Positions 10,734 to 47,087 are shown, counted from the stretch's first letter. The stretch: DNA of 64,000 bases from Berghia stephanieae (GCA_034508935.3 CM067445.1:82424113-82488112); one strand, 5' to 3'. The notes: a model not told the origin generated them from the letters alone. Numbers and translations are program-made.

Positions 10734-12005
10734 CTTATGTGCCGGTCAGTCCATTACAATAATGGTCAACTTGGCCCATAGTTTCGTTCGGATGTCAGAT
10801 CTTCATATAATATTACACTAATTGTCGGCGTGTCATTTCTATTAATAGCAGCTGCTTGTCACTGCCATGTGATCATGTGAGTAATGTTTATTTTGGTTGT
10901 GTGAACCGGAAGTATTTGTATACAAATACTCGTCTTATTCGTCATATCGTTATCAAAGTAGTTTTTTGAAGAGCATTTAACGATCAATTGTGCATTCTTT
11001 AAATCAATTATTGACACTTAATGCATTCCAATGATAAAATATGCATGCAAGAATTTTCACAAAATATGAGTGGTTCGGAAAAGAAAATACAGACAAAATT
11101 AGCACAGTACTTAAATAGAAACAATACTAGTATCGTCAATTTTGTAGTCGATATGACATTCTTTAGCTTCATTCATTGAAGTTCAGTTCAGAGCTGCCAA
11201 TTCGGCGTTTTTTACGCTAAAATTCCAAGACCTGAGTAATCTTGTTAAAATAAAAACCCGTTTGGCACTGAACATTTGGTTTGGCACCACAGTCACTTGT
11301 TTTAACATTGTTGTAGTGGACACTATTTTGCATTGTTTTGAGAGTATTTCCATTTCAAAACTTAAATAACGTGCCCTTAACAATGTGTGTCGTCAGTCCT
11401 AAAATAAGTACCTACACATCATTTCGACATTTTTTTTATCGTCCCAAATCTCTTAATTTTCGCCTACTTTGACCTGTACTGTACTCATTTGCAAATTAAA
11501 ACAACAAAATAATATACAATGTTAATTCTGTAACTAGGAAGACGAGGTGATTACCTACCCCCCCCCCCCCAAAAAAAAAAAAAAAACTATATAAAAAAAA
11601 CCAAAAAAACCCAAAAAACCCCGATAAATATAGTATTGAATTATAAGCTACATTTTATTAGACGAAAACACTGTATCTGTTTTCGTCTAATAAATTGATG
11701 CTTATTTTTTCCTTCGAGCTTAAAACAGCAACAGTTTCATTAACGAAATAAAATCAAGACTACTTATGGCAGCGGGATAAAAAATTAAGCTTTATTTACA
11801 CTTTATGTCATTTTGCAGAAAAGTGATGATTGGAAAAGTTTGACGTCTTTTAAAGACTATTTGGCATTTTCTGAAAAATTAATCTGGTGTAAAATTTCAA
11901 CCATATTCCCAAGTATATACTGCGTTGAAAATAATGAGTTTGAAGTTCATAGATTCATAGTGAGAAAGTCAATTTTAATACTATTAACTGTTCATCCGTG
12001 TTGGA
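10734..12005. other. Region upstream of spartin
   Basis: No gene was recognised. The stretch 10745-10830 resembles 54475-54555 (shared CATTACAA-AATG--AACTTGGCCCATA and TTCGGATGTCAGA), a two-copy repeat. A C/A homopolymer block lies at 11561-11630. The start of spartin transcription should lie in or upstream of the right end, but no TATA or initiator could be assigned with confidence. Confidence 0.4.
11652..11694. repeat. Perfect hairpin within FB1-like fragment
   Basis: Arms TTATTAGACGAAAACA and TGTTTTCGTCTAATAA flank a short loop. The surroundings (GAATTATAAGCTACATTTTA) resemble the FB1 family end, so this is probably a collapsed FB1 copy. Confidence 0.6.
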
Positions 12006-36381
<24,376 letters not shown>

Positions 36382-36454
36382 GCTAAGCACAGTGTGTTAT
36401 TTGTTCTGTTGTTATTTATTCCTATATAGGGTACACAATCATTTATATTCAAAG

Positions 36455-36745
36455 AGTAATGTAAATGGTGTTGCTTGAAGATCGAAGAAATAAATAACAA
36501 TGTGAAATTGAATGTAAGCTTCAATTTAATATATGACAACAGATAAAATGGACGTTTCAGGTTTCCCCTTTATCAACAAAACAGGATGAATGAAACACTA
36601 CAGACGAATGAGATAGTGGTAGCTGCTTTGTAGTATTTCATTCATCCTGTTTTGTTGATAAAGGGGAAACCCGAAACATCTATTTTATCTGTTTTCGTAT
36701 TTTAAATTGAAGTTTCCGTTCAATTTCACATAGTTATTTATTCAA
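36455..36745. repeat. FB1 fold-back repeat at spartin 3' end
   Basis: Starts TAATGTAAATGGTGTTGCTT, GAAGATCGAAGAAATAAATA, then GTGAAATTGAATGTAAGCTT and the long inverted arms, closing with GAAACCCGAAACATCTATTT and TTCAATTTCACA. Close relative of 1985-2265. It begins 74 bases after the spartin stop. Confidence 0.75.
36489..36494 (+). promoter_or_regulatory. SPART: Candidate poly(A) signal for spartin
   Basis: AATAAA 108 bases after the stop codon, the first one downstream. It lies inside the FB1 repeat. Position is plausible for a short 3'UTR; a later signal is possible. Confidence 0.45.
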
Positions 36746-36799
36746 AAAGTAAGGCTAGATGATCACTCCAGCCACAGGGATGCCCCTTTACGGCTGGTT

Positions 36800-37390
36800 G
36801 AAATTTTCCAACTGACCTTGTTCGGTATTGGTCAGTTGATGTTGTAAACGATGAAAGCATTGGTTGTTTAATTCTCTCCATATCAGCCATTTTCAAAATT
36901 TCCCCCCAAATTCACACCAACCCAACACAAGTATAGAATTTTCTTACTCAAACAGAAAAGCAAAAGTACATTCTATGCAGATTATTGATTCAGTAAAATG
37001 GCCTTTACAACACAGTGTCAAGTTTTTATAGCTATAACAACAAATTTTCTTTAAATTTTGTGATGCACAAAAGAAATCAGAAAGATATAATTGTTGGTTG
37101 TACCTTAACGAATTTGATGATTTTCCGATGGTTGGTAAGGAGGGGATTAACTCTCTCCTTACAAGCCTTTTTCAGGATTTTCCCCAAAACTTCACACCCA
37201 ACTAACACAAAAATATTTTTTTTATCACTCAAACACAATAGCAGCGAGTTCTTGAGATAAATGATTTCTTTAGCAAAGCATACTCTACAACACACTGTTC
37301 ATTTTCTTTAAATTTTATGATGTACTATCGTAACGAATGTGACGATTTTCCTGTAGTTGGTAAGGAAAGAGTTAAAAGCAACAGTTATGA
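36800..37390. repeat. ~280 bp tandem duplication, about two copies
   Basis: Shared landmarks recur about 280 bases apart: GGTTGTTTAATTCTCTCC / GGGGATTAACTCTCTCC, CCCAAATTCACACCAACCCA / CCAAAACTTCACACCCAACT, TTACAACACAGTGTC / CTACAACACACTGTT, TTTTCTTTAAATTTTGTGAT / TTTTCTTTAAATTTTATGAT. A third partial copy ends near 37390. No coding motif. Confidence 0.6.
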
Positions 37391-38249
37391 GAAAGCTGGA
37401 TGGATATGATGTGTCCTTTTCTATGATTTTAGGGTCATACCATTTGATGACGAGAAGCTTTGCCAAAATATTTTTATATCTGCTCTTTACGAGAAAGACT
37501 TTCAGGCTTTTTTTGATTCCAGCAGAAGGTAAAAGGCATCCTGCATGCACTTATGCTTTAACACTGGAGTAATTTAAAAATATTTTTGTATTGGACGTAC
37601 CAGGCGGCTGAGATCCATTCTTTTATTTGTGTATCGGGTACTGTGTATGAAACATATTCTCTTTGTTGATGACCATCTATTGGTATTTATTATTACTACC
37701 ATATGTCTTGTGATCAGTGTCACTTGAGACGACATTTAAGCATCAAGATCACCAGTATTGATTGTAATTGTTGCTACGACTCTGCAGCCTGGAAATGCAG
37801 CTCCAGTTAGGTTAAGCTATTGTTTATTGTTTGACTTTGTCCTTTTTGTAAAGTTTTATCAGGCTAGGGATTATGAAACCCATTTTCATTGTTTTTTATT
37901 GTGATTTAAAAACAGTGGAAATATAAATAATTGATTTGCTTTATTCAATATTACATTATAATACACTCTTCTTTTTTTTATTTTCAATATTTTACTGACA
38001 TAGAGGCTTATGAGAACCTGCGTCCAAGTATATCATGACTATGAGTAGAAAAGTGCCAGAAAACAATAACGAATTTTAAAATTTCGCAGGGATGGGAGCT
38101 CGAATTCACGGCCTTACTGGTATGATAACTCTGCCTGGCCTGGGAGAGGGTAGCGCTACTGTCAAAGCTTTCCACCACTCCAAAAAAAGTGGTATCAAAC
38201 TCTGTGTCTATCTTGAACTGCTCTCCCCGACTTCTTAAGGTCATGGGTT

Positions 38250-38250
<1 letters not shown>
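37391..38250. other. Intergenic after spartin
   Basis: No gene recognised. 38085-38235 has tRNA-like strings (GCTCGAATTCACGGCC; GGTCATGGGTTCAGC) but no coherent tRNA or SINE structure. Confidence 0.35.

Positions 38251-38252
<2 letters not shown>

Positions 38253-38325
<73 letters not shown>
38253..38325. repeat. (CA)n microsatellite
   Basis: About 36 CA units with one TA. Confidence 0.97.
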
Positions 38326-38328
<3 letters not shown>

Positions 38329-38622
38329 TTATACACAACTATCACTATTGATCTTTTGATCTTATTAAAGATGACATTGGAATTTCATGTCACTGTAGGC
38401 AGCAGCAGCAACTGTTGGCTCCTACTACCCAAACCCCTATTATCCTGGTTTTTCCATATAGTCCACCAGAACTTGCATCAGATCTCCGCTGCCCACGGTA
38501 GGCAGAAAACCACCAAAAAGTGTTGATTGGTTTTTAAATACTTTAACAGACACCCTCTACTACGAAAAATTTGTGAAAATACGAATTTTTGGCTTCAACA
38601 GCAGAACTAAATAAATAACATT
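38326..38622. other. Spacer before LINE-A copy 2
   Basis: No element recognised. Confidence 0.35.
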
Positions 38623-38633
38623 TTTGATTCAAT

Positions 38634-41056
38634 CTTCTTCTTCTAGGTTCCATGCCTGGTCCAGGCTTCGGATACTGCATGAATTATCTCTCTCCATTCC
38701 TCCCTGTCTCTTGCCTTTTCAAACAGCTCTTGGATTGTTAGGCTGGTGAAGCCCTTCAGTTGGTCTATGAGTGTTTTTCTTTGTCTCCCCCGGGCGCGTT
38801 TACCAGGTATTTTTCCACAACTTGCCAGGTATTCATTCTTATCTTTCCTTACTATGTGTCCGAAAAAGGATAGTTGTCGATCCACTATTAAGGGCATTAG
38901 TTTCCTTTGTTGGTATGTTTGTTTTAGCACTTCTTCGTTCGTTTTGTGTGCAGTATACGATATTCTCTGCATCCTTCTCAAGCACCACATTTCAAAAGCT
39001 TCAATGTTCTTTTGTGTTTCTGCATTTGTAGTCCAGCTTTCGCATCCGTATAACAAGATTGGCCACACGTAGCACTTCAAGACTCGGAATCTAATCCCGA
39101 ACGACATCTGTTTGTTTTTCAAAATGTTTCCCAGGTCCATGAAGGCCTGTTTGGCTTGAGTTATTCTTGCTCGTATGTCTCGGTTACATCTTCCATCTGT
39201 TGTCACTATTGAACCTAGGTATTTAACTCTCTCGAGTTCATATGCATGGAAAATCGAACAAATTTGTTCGATTTTCCATGAGGGTGAACTCAAGAGAGTT
39301 AAAACTTTCTACGTTGGTAAGTTGCTCGCCGTGAATCGTTATATTGCAGGTGTTGTTGTTTTCGGGTTTTTCTGTATTACCATGCATTCCGTTTTGGTGA
39401 TATTCACTTCCATTCCCTTGGCTTCACTATCTACTACCACTTTGTCAACAATCTTTTGAAGTTGGATTTCTGATGTTGCAATGAGTACCGTATCGTCTGC
39501 GTATCTTATATTATTTATGTTGTGACCTCCCACTTTTATTCCCTCCATATTATTTATGCCCCTCATGATTGTTTCTTGGTATAGATTAAACAGATCTGGT
39601 GAGGCAACACACCCTTGACGGACTCCTTTCTTAATAGGAATGGAATTTCCTGTAGAGTTTCCGATTTTGATAGATGCCTGCTGGGTGTAGTATAATGTTT
39701 GCATGAGTCTGAGGTCTTTCTCATCAGCGCCAATGGAGTGCAGTTGTTTTAGTATTTCTTCGTGGCGTACTCTATCAAAAGCTTTTTTGTAGTCGACAAA
39801 ACAGAGGTATAGTGGGGTCTGAACCTGTATAGCTCTTTCACTTAAAACACGGAGGAGGTATATTGCGTTCCTTGTCCCTCTGTCAGGTTGGAATCCATAT
39901 TGTTCTTCTGCGATTTCGGGGTTAATCTTATTCCTTAGCCTGTTGATAATTATACGCAACAGTATTTTGTTGATGTGGCTTATTAAACTTATAGTTCTAA
40001 AATTTTCGCATCTGACTGCACCTGCTTTCTTTGGTATTGCTATGAAAATAGAGTTACAGAGATCTTCTGGAATTTTCCCAGTATTGTATATATTGTTGAA
40101 TAATATGTGAAGTTCATCAATTGCTAGATCTCCTAGGCTTTTTAATACCTCTACAGATATTTCATCAGGGCCTGTTGCTTTACCATCCCTCATTCGTTCC
40201 ATGGCATGTTCAATTTCACTTTTGGTGATGTTTGGTCCGCTTAATGGTTCTTTGAATTTCAGTGGTGGTTCATTTCTATTTGGATCATTGTACAGTTCGC
40301 CTATGTATTCTACCCATCGGCTTTCTATATGTTGTTCTTCAAATAGCAGTTCCCCTTGTTTGTTTTGGATACAACTTCCTGCTGCTTTGCTTTTCCTTTT
40401 CCCTGATAGTTCTTTTATTCTTTGGTGAGCTTGTTGGGGGTTGAGTTTGTATTCTCTTTCGATTTCGCAGCATTTCCAGTCTAGATAGTTCTCGTGTGCC
40501 TCGATGCATTTGGATTTAATGTGGTTGTTCAATGTTTGGTATTCTGCAGACCCTCTGTTGCATTTTCGTCTTTCTTCAAATAGGTTTAGAATTTCATTTG
40601 TCATCCATTCCTTTTTGCTGTTTATTTGAGCTATTGGTAAATGCTTTTCTGCAGTTGCTTTGACACACTTTTGGAATATATCAAATTGTTTTTCACATTT
40701 TTCATTATCAGGTTCACTTTGGCTTTGTATCATGAGTGCATTTTCAAATTCTTCTCTCATTTTTGTTTGTATGCCATTGTCTTTGCATAACCTGTAATCC
40801 CTCTTTATTCTACCAGCTGTTCTCTGAATAGCTTTAAACTTTATCCTTATTGTACAAACAACTGGGACATGGTCACTGTCTACATCGGCGCCTGGGTAGG
40901 TTTTGCAATTTAATATGCCATTTCTGAATCTTGATGATACTGCTATAAAGTCTATCTGGTTCCTTGCTCTGTCCCCTGGTGATTGCCATGTCCAGGTTCT
41001 TCTTGGGTGTTGTTGAAACCAGGTGTTTGAAATCATTAATTTATTTATTTATATGA
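38634..41056 (-). mobile_element. LINE-A copy 2
   Basis: 5' truncated at a point matching residue ~95 of copy 1 and complete at the 3' end (GAAGAAGAAG tail). TTTGATTCAAT at 38623-38633 and 41057-41067 is an 11 bp target duplication; about ten filler bases lie between the 5' LINE junction and the right copy. The endonuclease end and the RT are open from 41036 down to about 39339 (ISNTWFQQHPRRTW, SDHVPVV, KAFDRV, RYADDTVLIA); a frame change follows near 39350. The last part (39226-38643, KYLGSIVTTDG to TRHGT) is open again after a 72 bp insertion. Otherwise nearly identical to copy 1. Confidence 0.9.
39227..39298. mobile_element. 72 bp palindromic insertion with TTAA duplication
   Basis: Copies 1 and 3 of LINE-A read GGTATTTAAAACTTTC here; copy 2 has TTAA, 72 extra bases, then TTAA. 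The insert is an almost perfect palindrome: ends CTCTCT.GAGTTCA, centre ATGGAAAATCGAACAAATTT and its complement. TTAA duplication is typical of piggyBac and Kolobok elements. At 72 bp it is one of the smallest possible MITEs. Confidence 0.8.
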
Positions 41057-41067
41057 TTTGATTCAAT

Positions 41068-42889
41068 ACAATGTGTTAAAAGAAAACGTTGGTGCAACAA
41101 AGCATTTATATAGGGTTTTGAAGGCATATTTAATACTGCTAAGGGTAAAGTATTAATTTATAAAGTTCATTATAGTAACTTCGATTTCTTCCCTCTGAAA
41201 ACTACCAATTTTTAACATTTCAAGTAGGCAGGTCTGTTTTAGGATAAGAATTATATGGATTTAATTTCATTAATAACAGTAAAATATTGAATGTTTGGAA
41301 AAGCAGTGTTAACTTTGTCCCTAATTTCAAATAGCTGAAGAGGGAGACAACTCAAAATGATGAAAAACGGTGCTTCCTTCATTATGGAGTAGAGAACAGA
41401 ACTCTTTGATTATGACCCCAAAGAAAGAGCCAAAGATTTTATGATATCATTGTTGTTGTTGTTTTGTCTAATATCAGTGCCATGTACTTTTTATACTTGA
41501 AGACCACACGGGAAAAACATGCAAAGTCACAGGTAGGGAGTTTTGAGAAAAACGCATTTTAAGATTTGAAAGTCCCATATTCAAACTTGATGCGTCAAAT
41601 TCTTATGATACCTGTATAATTTGATGGAATGTTTATTACATTGCTATAATAACTAATCGACTTGTCTTTTAGGTCATTGATCGAAGTTATTTTTAATGAT
41701 TATCGAAGGAGGGGTCGGTTTGGACGTTGCATGTTTTTGCACAGGAAATGGACTTTGCATGTTTTTCCCGTGTTTTCATGATGTCTATGTTTATTTTAGC
41801 ATAGTTTTATTAAAACTATTGACACAATAGTCTTTCCTTGATGAAATCCATACTATGATGTGTCATGAGGACGAACAAGTGCTCTTACACGCCATGCAAT
41901 GTGCTTAAAGTGCGCCTTGTACTGTCCTTGTGTGACCAAAGGCAATTAATTGGCACTTTGTAATCTACCTGCAGCCTGCATGTGGTGCTATGATTATAAA
42001 TCCTTCTTTTGTCAAGGGATCTCAGCAATAAATGTAAATTTTCATTATGATAATGATGGGAAAAGTGTTTAAAATCCCTTTTTGAAAAGAATTCCTCACT
42101 CAAACCCAGTTTTACACAATATTGAATCGCCCCAACTAACTGCATGCTGTAGTTGTACAGCTTTAGTTTAAGAAGATGATGACAAGAGTTTGACACCTGG
42201 CAAGAATAAATCAAACATTCATTGTCAAGGAGCCTGGATGTGGTATTGTCCCACTTCAAAATATTGTAAGCGAATCTAACATACTGTATGTGGCGTTCTT
42301 TGGGCTTTGTTCATCACAAGAAACAATACGAAGCTTGTGTATACCGAAGAGTTGAAGAGCGTGCAAAGTGCTATCTTTAATACCCAAAGCAATCAAAGCC
42401 TGTCAAAGAGTTGACATTTAAAACATAAAAAGCAACATGCAGTCTGTCAGGCGCAATTTTCCAGATTGAGAATTACATCTCGAAGAACCTCTGTCTAATC
42501 GTATAGAAGATAGGGGAAAAAAGTATGGGAGGATTTGGGTTTTTTTGACATAGCTCAGTGCTCTAAGTGCTTGACAATGTCCTGTCAAAGGGCTGTATGT
42601 TTGTACAAAAATCAGTACTTTAACTTGATGAAAAAAAAAATAATAAAGTGATGATAAACCAAAACCATCTCTTTCACATTCATTCACGAATTAATGTAAT
42701 GCCAACATCAATGGGAATGTTAGACTTTGAATTTTAATATCATGAGAATAAAAAGAAATTAATGGAGGGACATAATATTGTCCAATGACATACTAGGATA
42801 ACTAAAACTTAAACAATCCTCATTGAATTCGAAGAAAATGTCATTGTGTATGATCATGAATGTATAATTCAACGTGTTTAACTATATCA
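41068..42889. other. Intergenic or 3' part of the DUF7869 element
   Basis: An inverted repeat ACACGGGAAAAACATGCAAA at 41507-41526 and its complement at 41754-41773 marks a possible element end. A 124-codon minus frame (41885-42259) and an 89-codon one (42418-42687) have gene-like composition but no motif I recognise; they could belong to the same old transposon. Confidence 0.35.
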
Positions 42890-43966
42890 CAGTGTCATTA
42901 GGTTCATCCATTTCGATGCACGGCAGAGCATCGAAAAAATCGGGCCGAGATGTAAAATGTTTGAGCACTTGCACATCTCGAAATTTTTCCATACTGATAC
43001 TGATAGGAATCACTGTATTGTGTAATCGGCCAGGAGTACCAACCAGATTGATGATTGCAGATGTACGAGAGCCTTTCCTTTTCTTCAGGGAGCACAGTAA
43101 TTATTTGGAGATAGCTCCATTCCAGTTATCTCTGTGCAGCACATATCCAGGATTTTCCACTGAAACTTAATCTCTCTGAGTGGTTGTGTGGGGATGGGGT
43201 TTGATGGTTTGTAACAAGGTTTTAAAAAGACCTCAAAGTTTTTTATCATTTCCTGGGAGACCTCTACGACATTGAAAGGCAAAGGGGATTTCCTTTCACT
43301 CCAAAATATGTTAAAACAGTCACTGGGTGTGCTGATGGGCGACTCTGTGTTGATAAGCCCCATGTCCCGATCACATTCCAGATATGAGTGGCCTCTCTCT
43401 GGAAATAATACTTTGATGGAATCAAATCTTTTCTGTTGATTGACCAGATACTCACAAAATCTTATTATTGTGTAGTTTATATTCTGCCCACCACACTAAT
43501 CACAGAAAAGTTCAAGCAGTCCAACGTCAGGGCATAAATGATTGGTACAAAGGTCACTAAGCAAACTGGCGACTTCGTTAGCACCTTTCTTCCCAACTGT
43601 CTCATCATAAGCATACATGTAGAGTAGATTCAGGCTTACCGGCCACACAAGCCTTATCTGTGGTCGTCTCAGAGAATGGAAGACTGCTGGCCAGAAATAA
43701 GACCAATGCTGTATAGTGATGTCGTAAAATGTAACGCTCAAGTGGACGGTTTCAGGTGAACCAGCCGATTTTGCACCCTAAGCAGTCTTATCCATGTTCT
43801 CCACGCAAAATGATATTCGTGACATTTTGGTACTACCGGACACTTATGGAACTTTAAGGTCCAACCGGCCACCCATCTTGGGCAAACCGGACACCCTTCA
43901 CGGATGTTGAAAAACACTGTTTCCTTTTGTTTTTTTAATAGTTTTCAGTTCATAAACAGTTACAGC

Positions 43967-44040
43967 AGATCCATAGGCTCAGTTGGTAAAATATCTGCCG
44001 GGTCATTGGTCAATTTAGGGTTCGATTCCAGCATTCCAAG
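43967..44040 (+). repeat. Decayed tRNA-like sequence
   Basis: ATAGGCTCAGTTGGTAAAAT (A-box) and TTTAGGGTTCGATTCCAGCA (B-box) at tRNA spacing, but no acceptor-stem pairing was seen. Probably an old SINE head within the Tigger element. Confidence 0.4.
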
Positions 44041-45139
44041 GACTTTGAAGGACTCTTTCCATAAATTGGCAGAATGTTTCCTTCCCCCAAGATGACTGCC
44101 ATATATTTTCATAAGTAGCTAGACTAGATCTAGATGTCTAGATAGATAAATAAACCCGTTTATGTTCATTTTCAACAGAGAAAGACAAAAATAATTTATT
44201 CAAAACAATTAATAGGGTGCATAATCATAACGCAACATGTCACTTGCACAATGTACAAACAAACGTGAAAACACTGATCTCCTCCTCACTCATCCCCAGT
44301 ATCTTCTCTCTCTCTCTGCCAGTACATCCTCTGTGGTACCACCTCCCACACTTGCACCAAACCCATCCATCCAGGTTCCTATCACTTCCACAAAAATTAC
44401 ATAAACGTTCATCTTTGTCATTCACACCACATAACTCATCAATATCCATCTCAACATCTGACCTGTCATCATACACAACCATCGTATCATCATCCTCTGA
44501 ACTAGACTCCACTCTTTCTTCCACTCTCCTCTTCTTGCCCTTCCCCTTCCCTTTATTTTCTGCCTCCTTCCTCTTCTCTTCCAACTTTTTAGCTTTCTTC
44601 TGTTCTTTCTCCAAACGCTTCTTTTCCTTCTCCTCCAACTTTTTCTTCGCCTTTTCCTCCCTGTTCTTCAACACCTTTGCCTTCTTTTCTTCCTGTTCCA
44701 TTTTCTTTGCCGCCTCCGCTTTATCTTTGTTCTCGTGGTACTCCTTGAAGGATGCATGTGACACGTAGGAGTGGGGCTGTACACGAGGCGCTCTTGTGGA
44801 CTTTTGGCTAGACGAAACGGGGAGTGGGAGGTTGTCAAATGTGGGCTGTGGGACAACTCTGTTCCAGAGTTCCAAATACTTCGCATAGTCTAGTTCCGAG
44901 GCTGTCACTTACTGAAACATTCCTGAACTGGCGTCGTCGCACATTGAACATATCAACAGGCGACCAGCCACAGGCAAGTATGTGGTCGATTAACTGGCAT
45001 GTGTAGAACGCCACGTCCCGATCCCGACACCCACACTTGCCAGGTGTTGAAGACGGAGAAACAAGGTCGGGGTTTTGTTGACTGGTAGCTGGGAATATGG
45101 AGTCATGACTGGCCGAGGTGGAAGGGCAACCATCATAAA

Positions 45140-45450
45140 AATCAAGGCCAGGGTGAGCAGTGGGAGGGGGTACCACGTCATGGGAGGCTGAGGTGGAAGG
45201 GGAGACCTCAAGGCCAGGGTGAGCAGTGGGAGGGGGTACCACGTCATGGGAGGCTGAGGTGGAAGGAGAGACCTCAAGGTCAGGGTGAGCAGTGGGAGGG
45301 GTATTACGTCATGGGAGGCTGAGGTGGAAGGGGAGACCTCAACCTCAAGGCCAGGGTGAGCAGTGGGAGGGGTGCCACGTCATGGGAGGCTGAGGTGGAA
45401 GGGGAGACCTCAAGGCCAGGGTGAGCAGTGAGAGGGGGTGTCACGCCACG
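45140..45450 (-). repeat. 66 bp minisatellite in the transposase linker
   Basis: About five units of GGGTGAGCAGTGGGAGGGGG, CACGTCATGGGAGGCTGAGG and TGGAAGGGGAGACCTCAAGG. 66 bases equal 22 codons (VSPSTSASHDVVPPPTAHPG, LE), so expansion keeps the frame; two units differ in length. A single inverted unit (CCCTCCCACTGCTTACCCTG) lies at about 46117-46163 in the gene's intron. Confidence 0.85.
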
Positions 45451-46200
45451 GGTGTCCATGGTCCATCCCCTCAATAAAGGCAACAGGTGCCACTGGGGTC
45501 TTGGTCCAAACGGCACTTGCCTGGCACTTTTTGTAGTCAGGCCGGTCCGGGTTCCAGGGGCACAGCCCTGATGCCTCAAAGGCATTGATTATTTTAGCAG
45601 GGCTGTATGCACTTTTCCAGGCATCGGCAAAGACGACAGGGAACGTCTGCCTGTTGACGGTGGCATGCCTGGAGAAAGTTCTGTAGTCCCTGTTTGCCCG
45701 TTTTCACCCCTCCTTCAGGCAACCATAGAATACCAGGTCTAGGGGTTGAACAATGTGAGAGGAATGGGAGGGGAGAACATATATGGGGAAATTATGTTCA
45801 ATCAAAAACTCATGGACCCCGGGACTGTAGTGGCTGGTGTGACCGTCAACATATAAAATGACTGGCCGCGGCAGGTGGTCAACAAAGGGAAGAAATGTGT
45901 ACTTCAGCCACTTCATAAACGTCCCATTGTTAATCCAGCCGTTTGGGGTGAGGGCGTAGTGAGCATCGAAGTCCTCCCAGGGTTTCCAGGTCCATCTGCG
46001 AAGAAAGGACAATCTATTGTAAAAATGTACATAGAGTACAGAAGTGTTTTTGTTTTCTCAGTCAACAAGATAATGCCCCCACCTCCCCCCCCACCCCTCC
46101 CAAGGGACCCGGCACCCCCTCCCACTGCTTACCCTGGCCTTGAAGTTCCCCCCTCCACCTTGCCATAAAATAAGCAAAAAAAAAAAAAAAACACAACTAG

Positions 46201-46204
46201 AATG

Positions 46205-46237
<33 letters not shown>

Positions 46238-46240
46238 GTC
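46201..46240. repeat. (ATC)n microsatellite
   Basis: About 12 ATC units in the transposase intron. Confidence 0.95.
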
Positions 46241-47087
46241 ACTGGTGAATTAATCAGATTATTGTAAGTGATACATTTTGCTTACCTTACTCCTGGGAAG
46301 ATGATGGTGGGCTTCAACACTCTTCCGTCGGCAGAGCAACAACCGAGCACCGTCACTTGGGTTTTGTTATCGGAGCCGACTTGATAGGGGTGCTTGGAAG
46401 AAATGTCGGCAATGATGACTGAACCTCCCAGGTAGAAAGGGAAGCCAGTCTCATTCATCGCAATTGAAGACGTTGCTGGGGGGGGGGGGGGACCTTGGTA
46501 ATGTCAATACCATTTGACATTAGCGATGTCCGCATGGTGTGGAACAACCCACATATCTTTCCTTCTGATATCTGGGTACGTTGTTCCCCAAGGGACATCG
46601 CTTTTCTCTCCCACACTTCCCCCTTGTGTCTCTCCATTAATGCTTTGTACCAGTAATATCCTGACTTGTTGTCTTTGAAGGGGATCTCTCTGCCTTCAGC
46701 ATTCATTATTCTCTGCACCTCCAGGCACAGCTGTCCCCTGTCCTTCCCTTCACCTGCCCTGGCACAGGCCACCATCCACTTGACTAGTTTCTTCTCCTCC
46801 TCTGCGGCCAACACTGTATGAGAGGGTTATTTTCCGGCCATCTTGTCCATCAGGGTTGATTTTGGGACAGAGTAGGTAGCAGCGGCCTGGCGGAATGAAA
46901 GATTTTTGGTGCGGATGGCATCAATGCAGCATCCACACTCTTTTCAGTATACTTTGATCTCGGCATCTTGGTGCCTGTAACAATGTGAAAAAATTAACTT
47001 TATTTAGATATTTGAACTTCATTTTAATAGACAGGCTAGTCTAATAATGTAAATTTTCCTTTACATGGTGAACATAATATAATTTTA

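Larger units (their letters stand above)
44237..46975 (-). pseudogene. Tigger-like transposase with C-terminal PHD finger, frame-broken
   Basis: Minus strand, N to C: MPRSKYTEKSVDAA and IDAIRTKNLSFRQAAATYSV (Pipsqueak-type helix-turn-helix), LAAEEEKKLVKWMVACARAG and GYYWYKALMERH (CENP-B type DNA binding), FNCDETGFPFYLGG (first catalytic Asp), GCCSADGRVLKPTIIFPG, then after an intron (about 46284-46000) WTWKPWEDFDAHYALTPNGW, PVILYVDGHTSHYS (second Asp) and LPSHSSHIVQPLDLVFYG (DDE third block). Then GLCPWNPDRPDY, a 22-residue repeat linker, SELDYAKYLELWNRVV, a Lys/Glu coiled region, and LCNFCGSDRNLDGWVWCKCG RWYHRGC...CTLC, a Cys4-His-Cys3 PHD-like finger. At least three frame breaks or stops are seen (in the first helix region, after MAGK, and before SELDY), so it is inactive as written. 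PHD fingers usually read histone H3 tails; that role here is inference. Confidence 0.75.

Noticed and set aside
38746-39072. Cys/Phe-rich proteins on the + strand (also at 50331-50639 and on the minus strand at 6735-7064)
   Set aside because: These are the complement of the LINE-A C-terminal coding region, repeated wherever the LINE occurs.
41885-42259. 124-codon minus-strand gene
   Set aside because: Composition is gene-like, but no motif, splice support or homologue could be named; kept only as a remark in the spacer entry.
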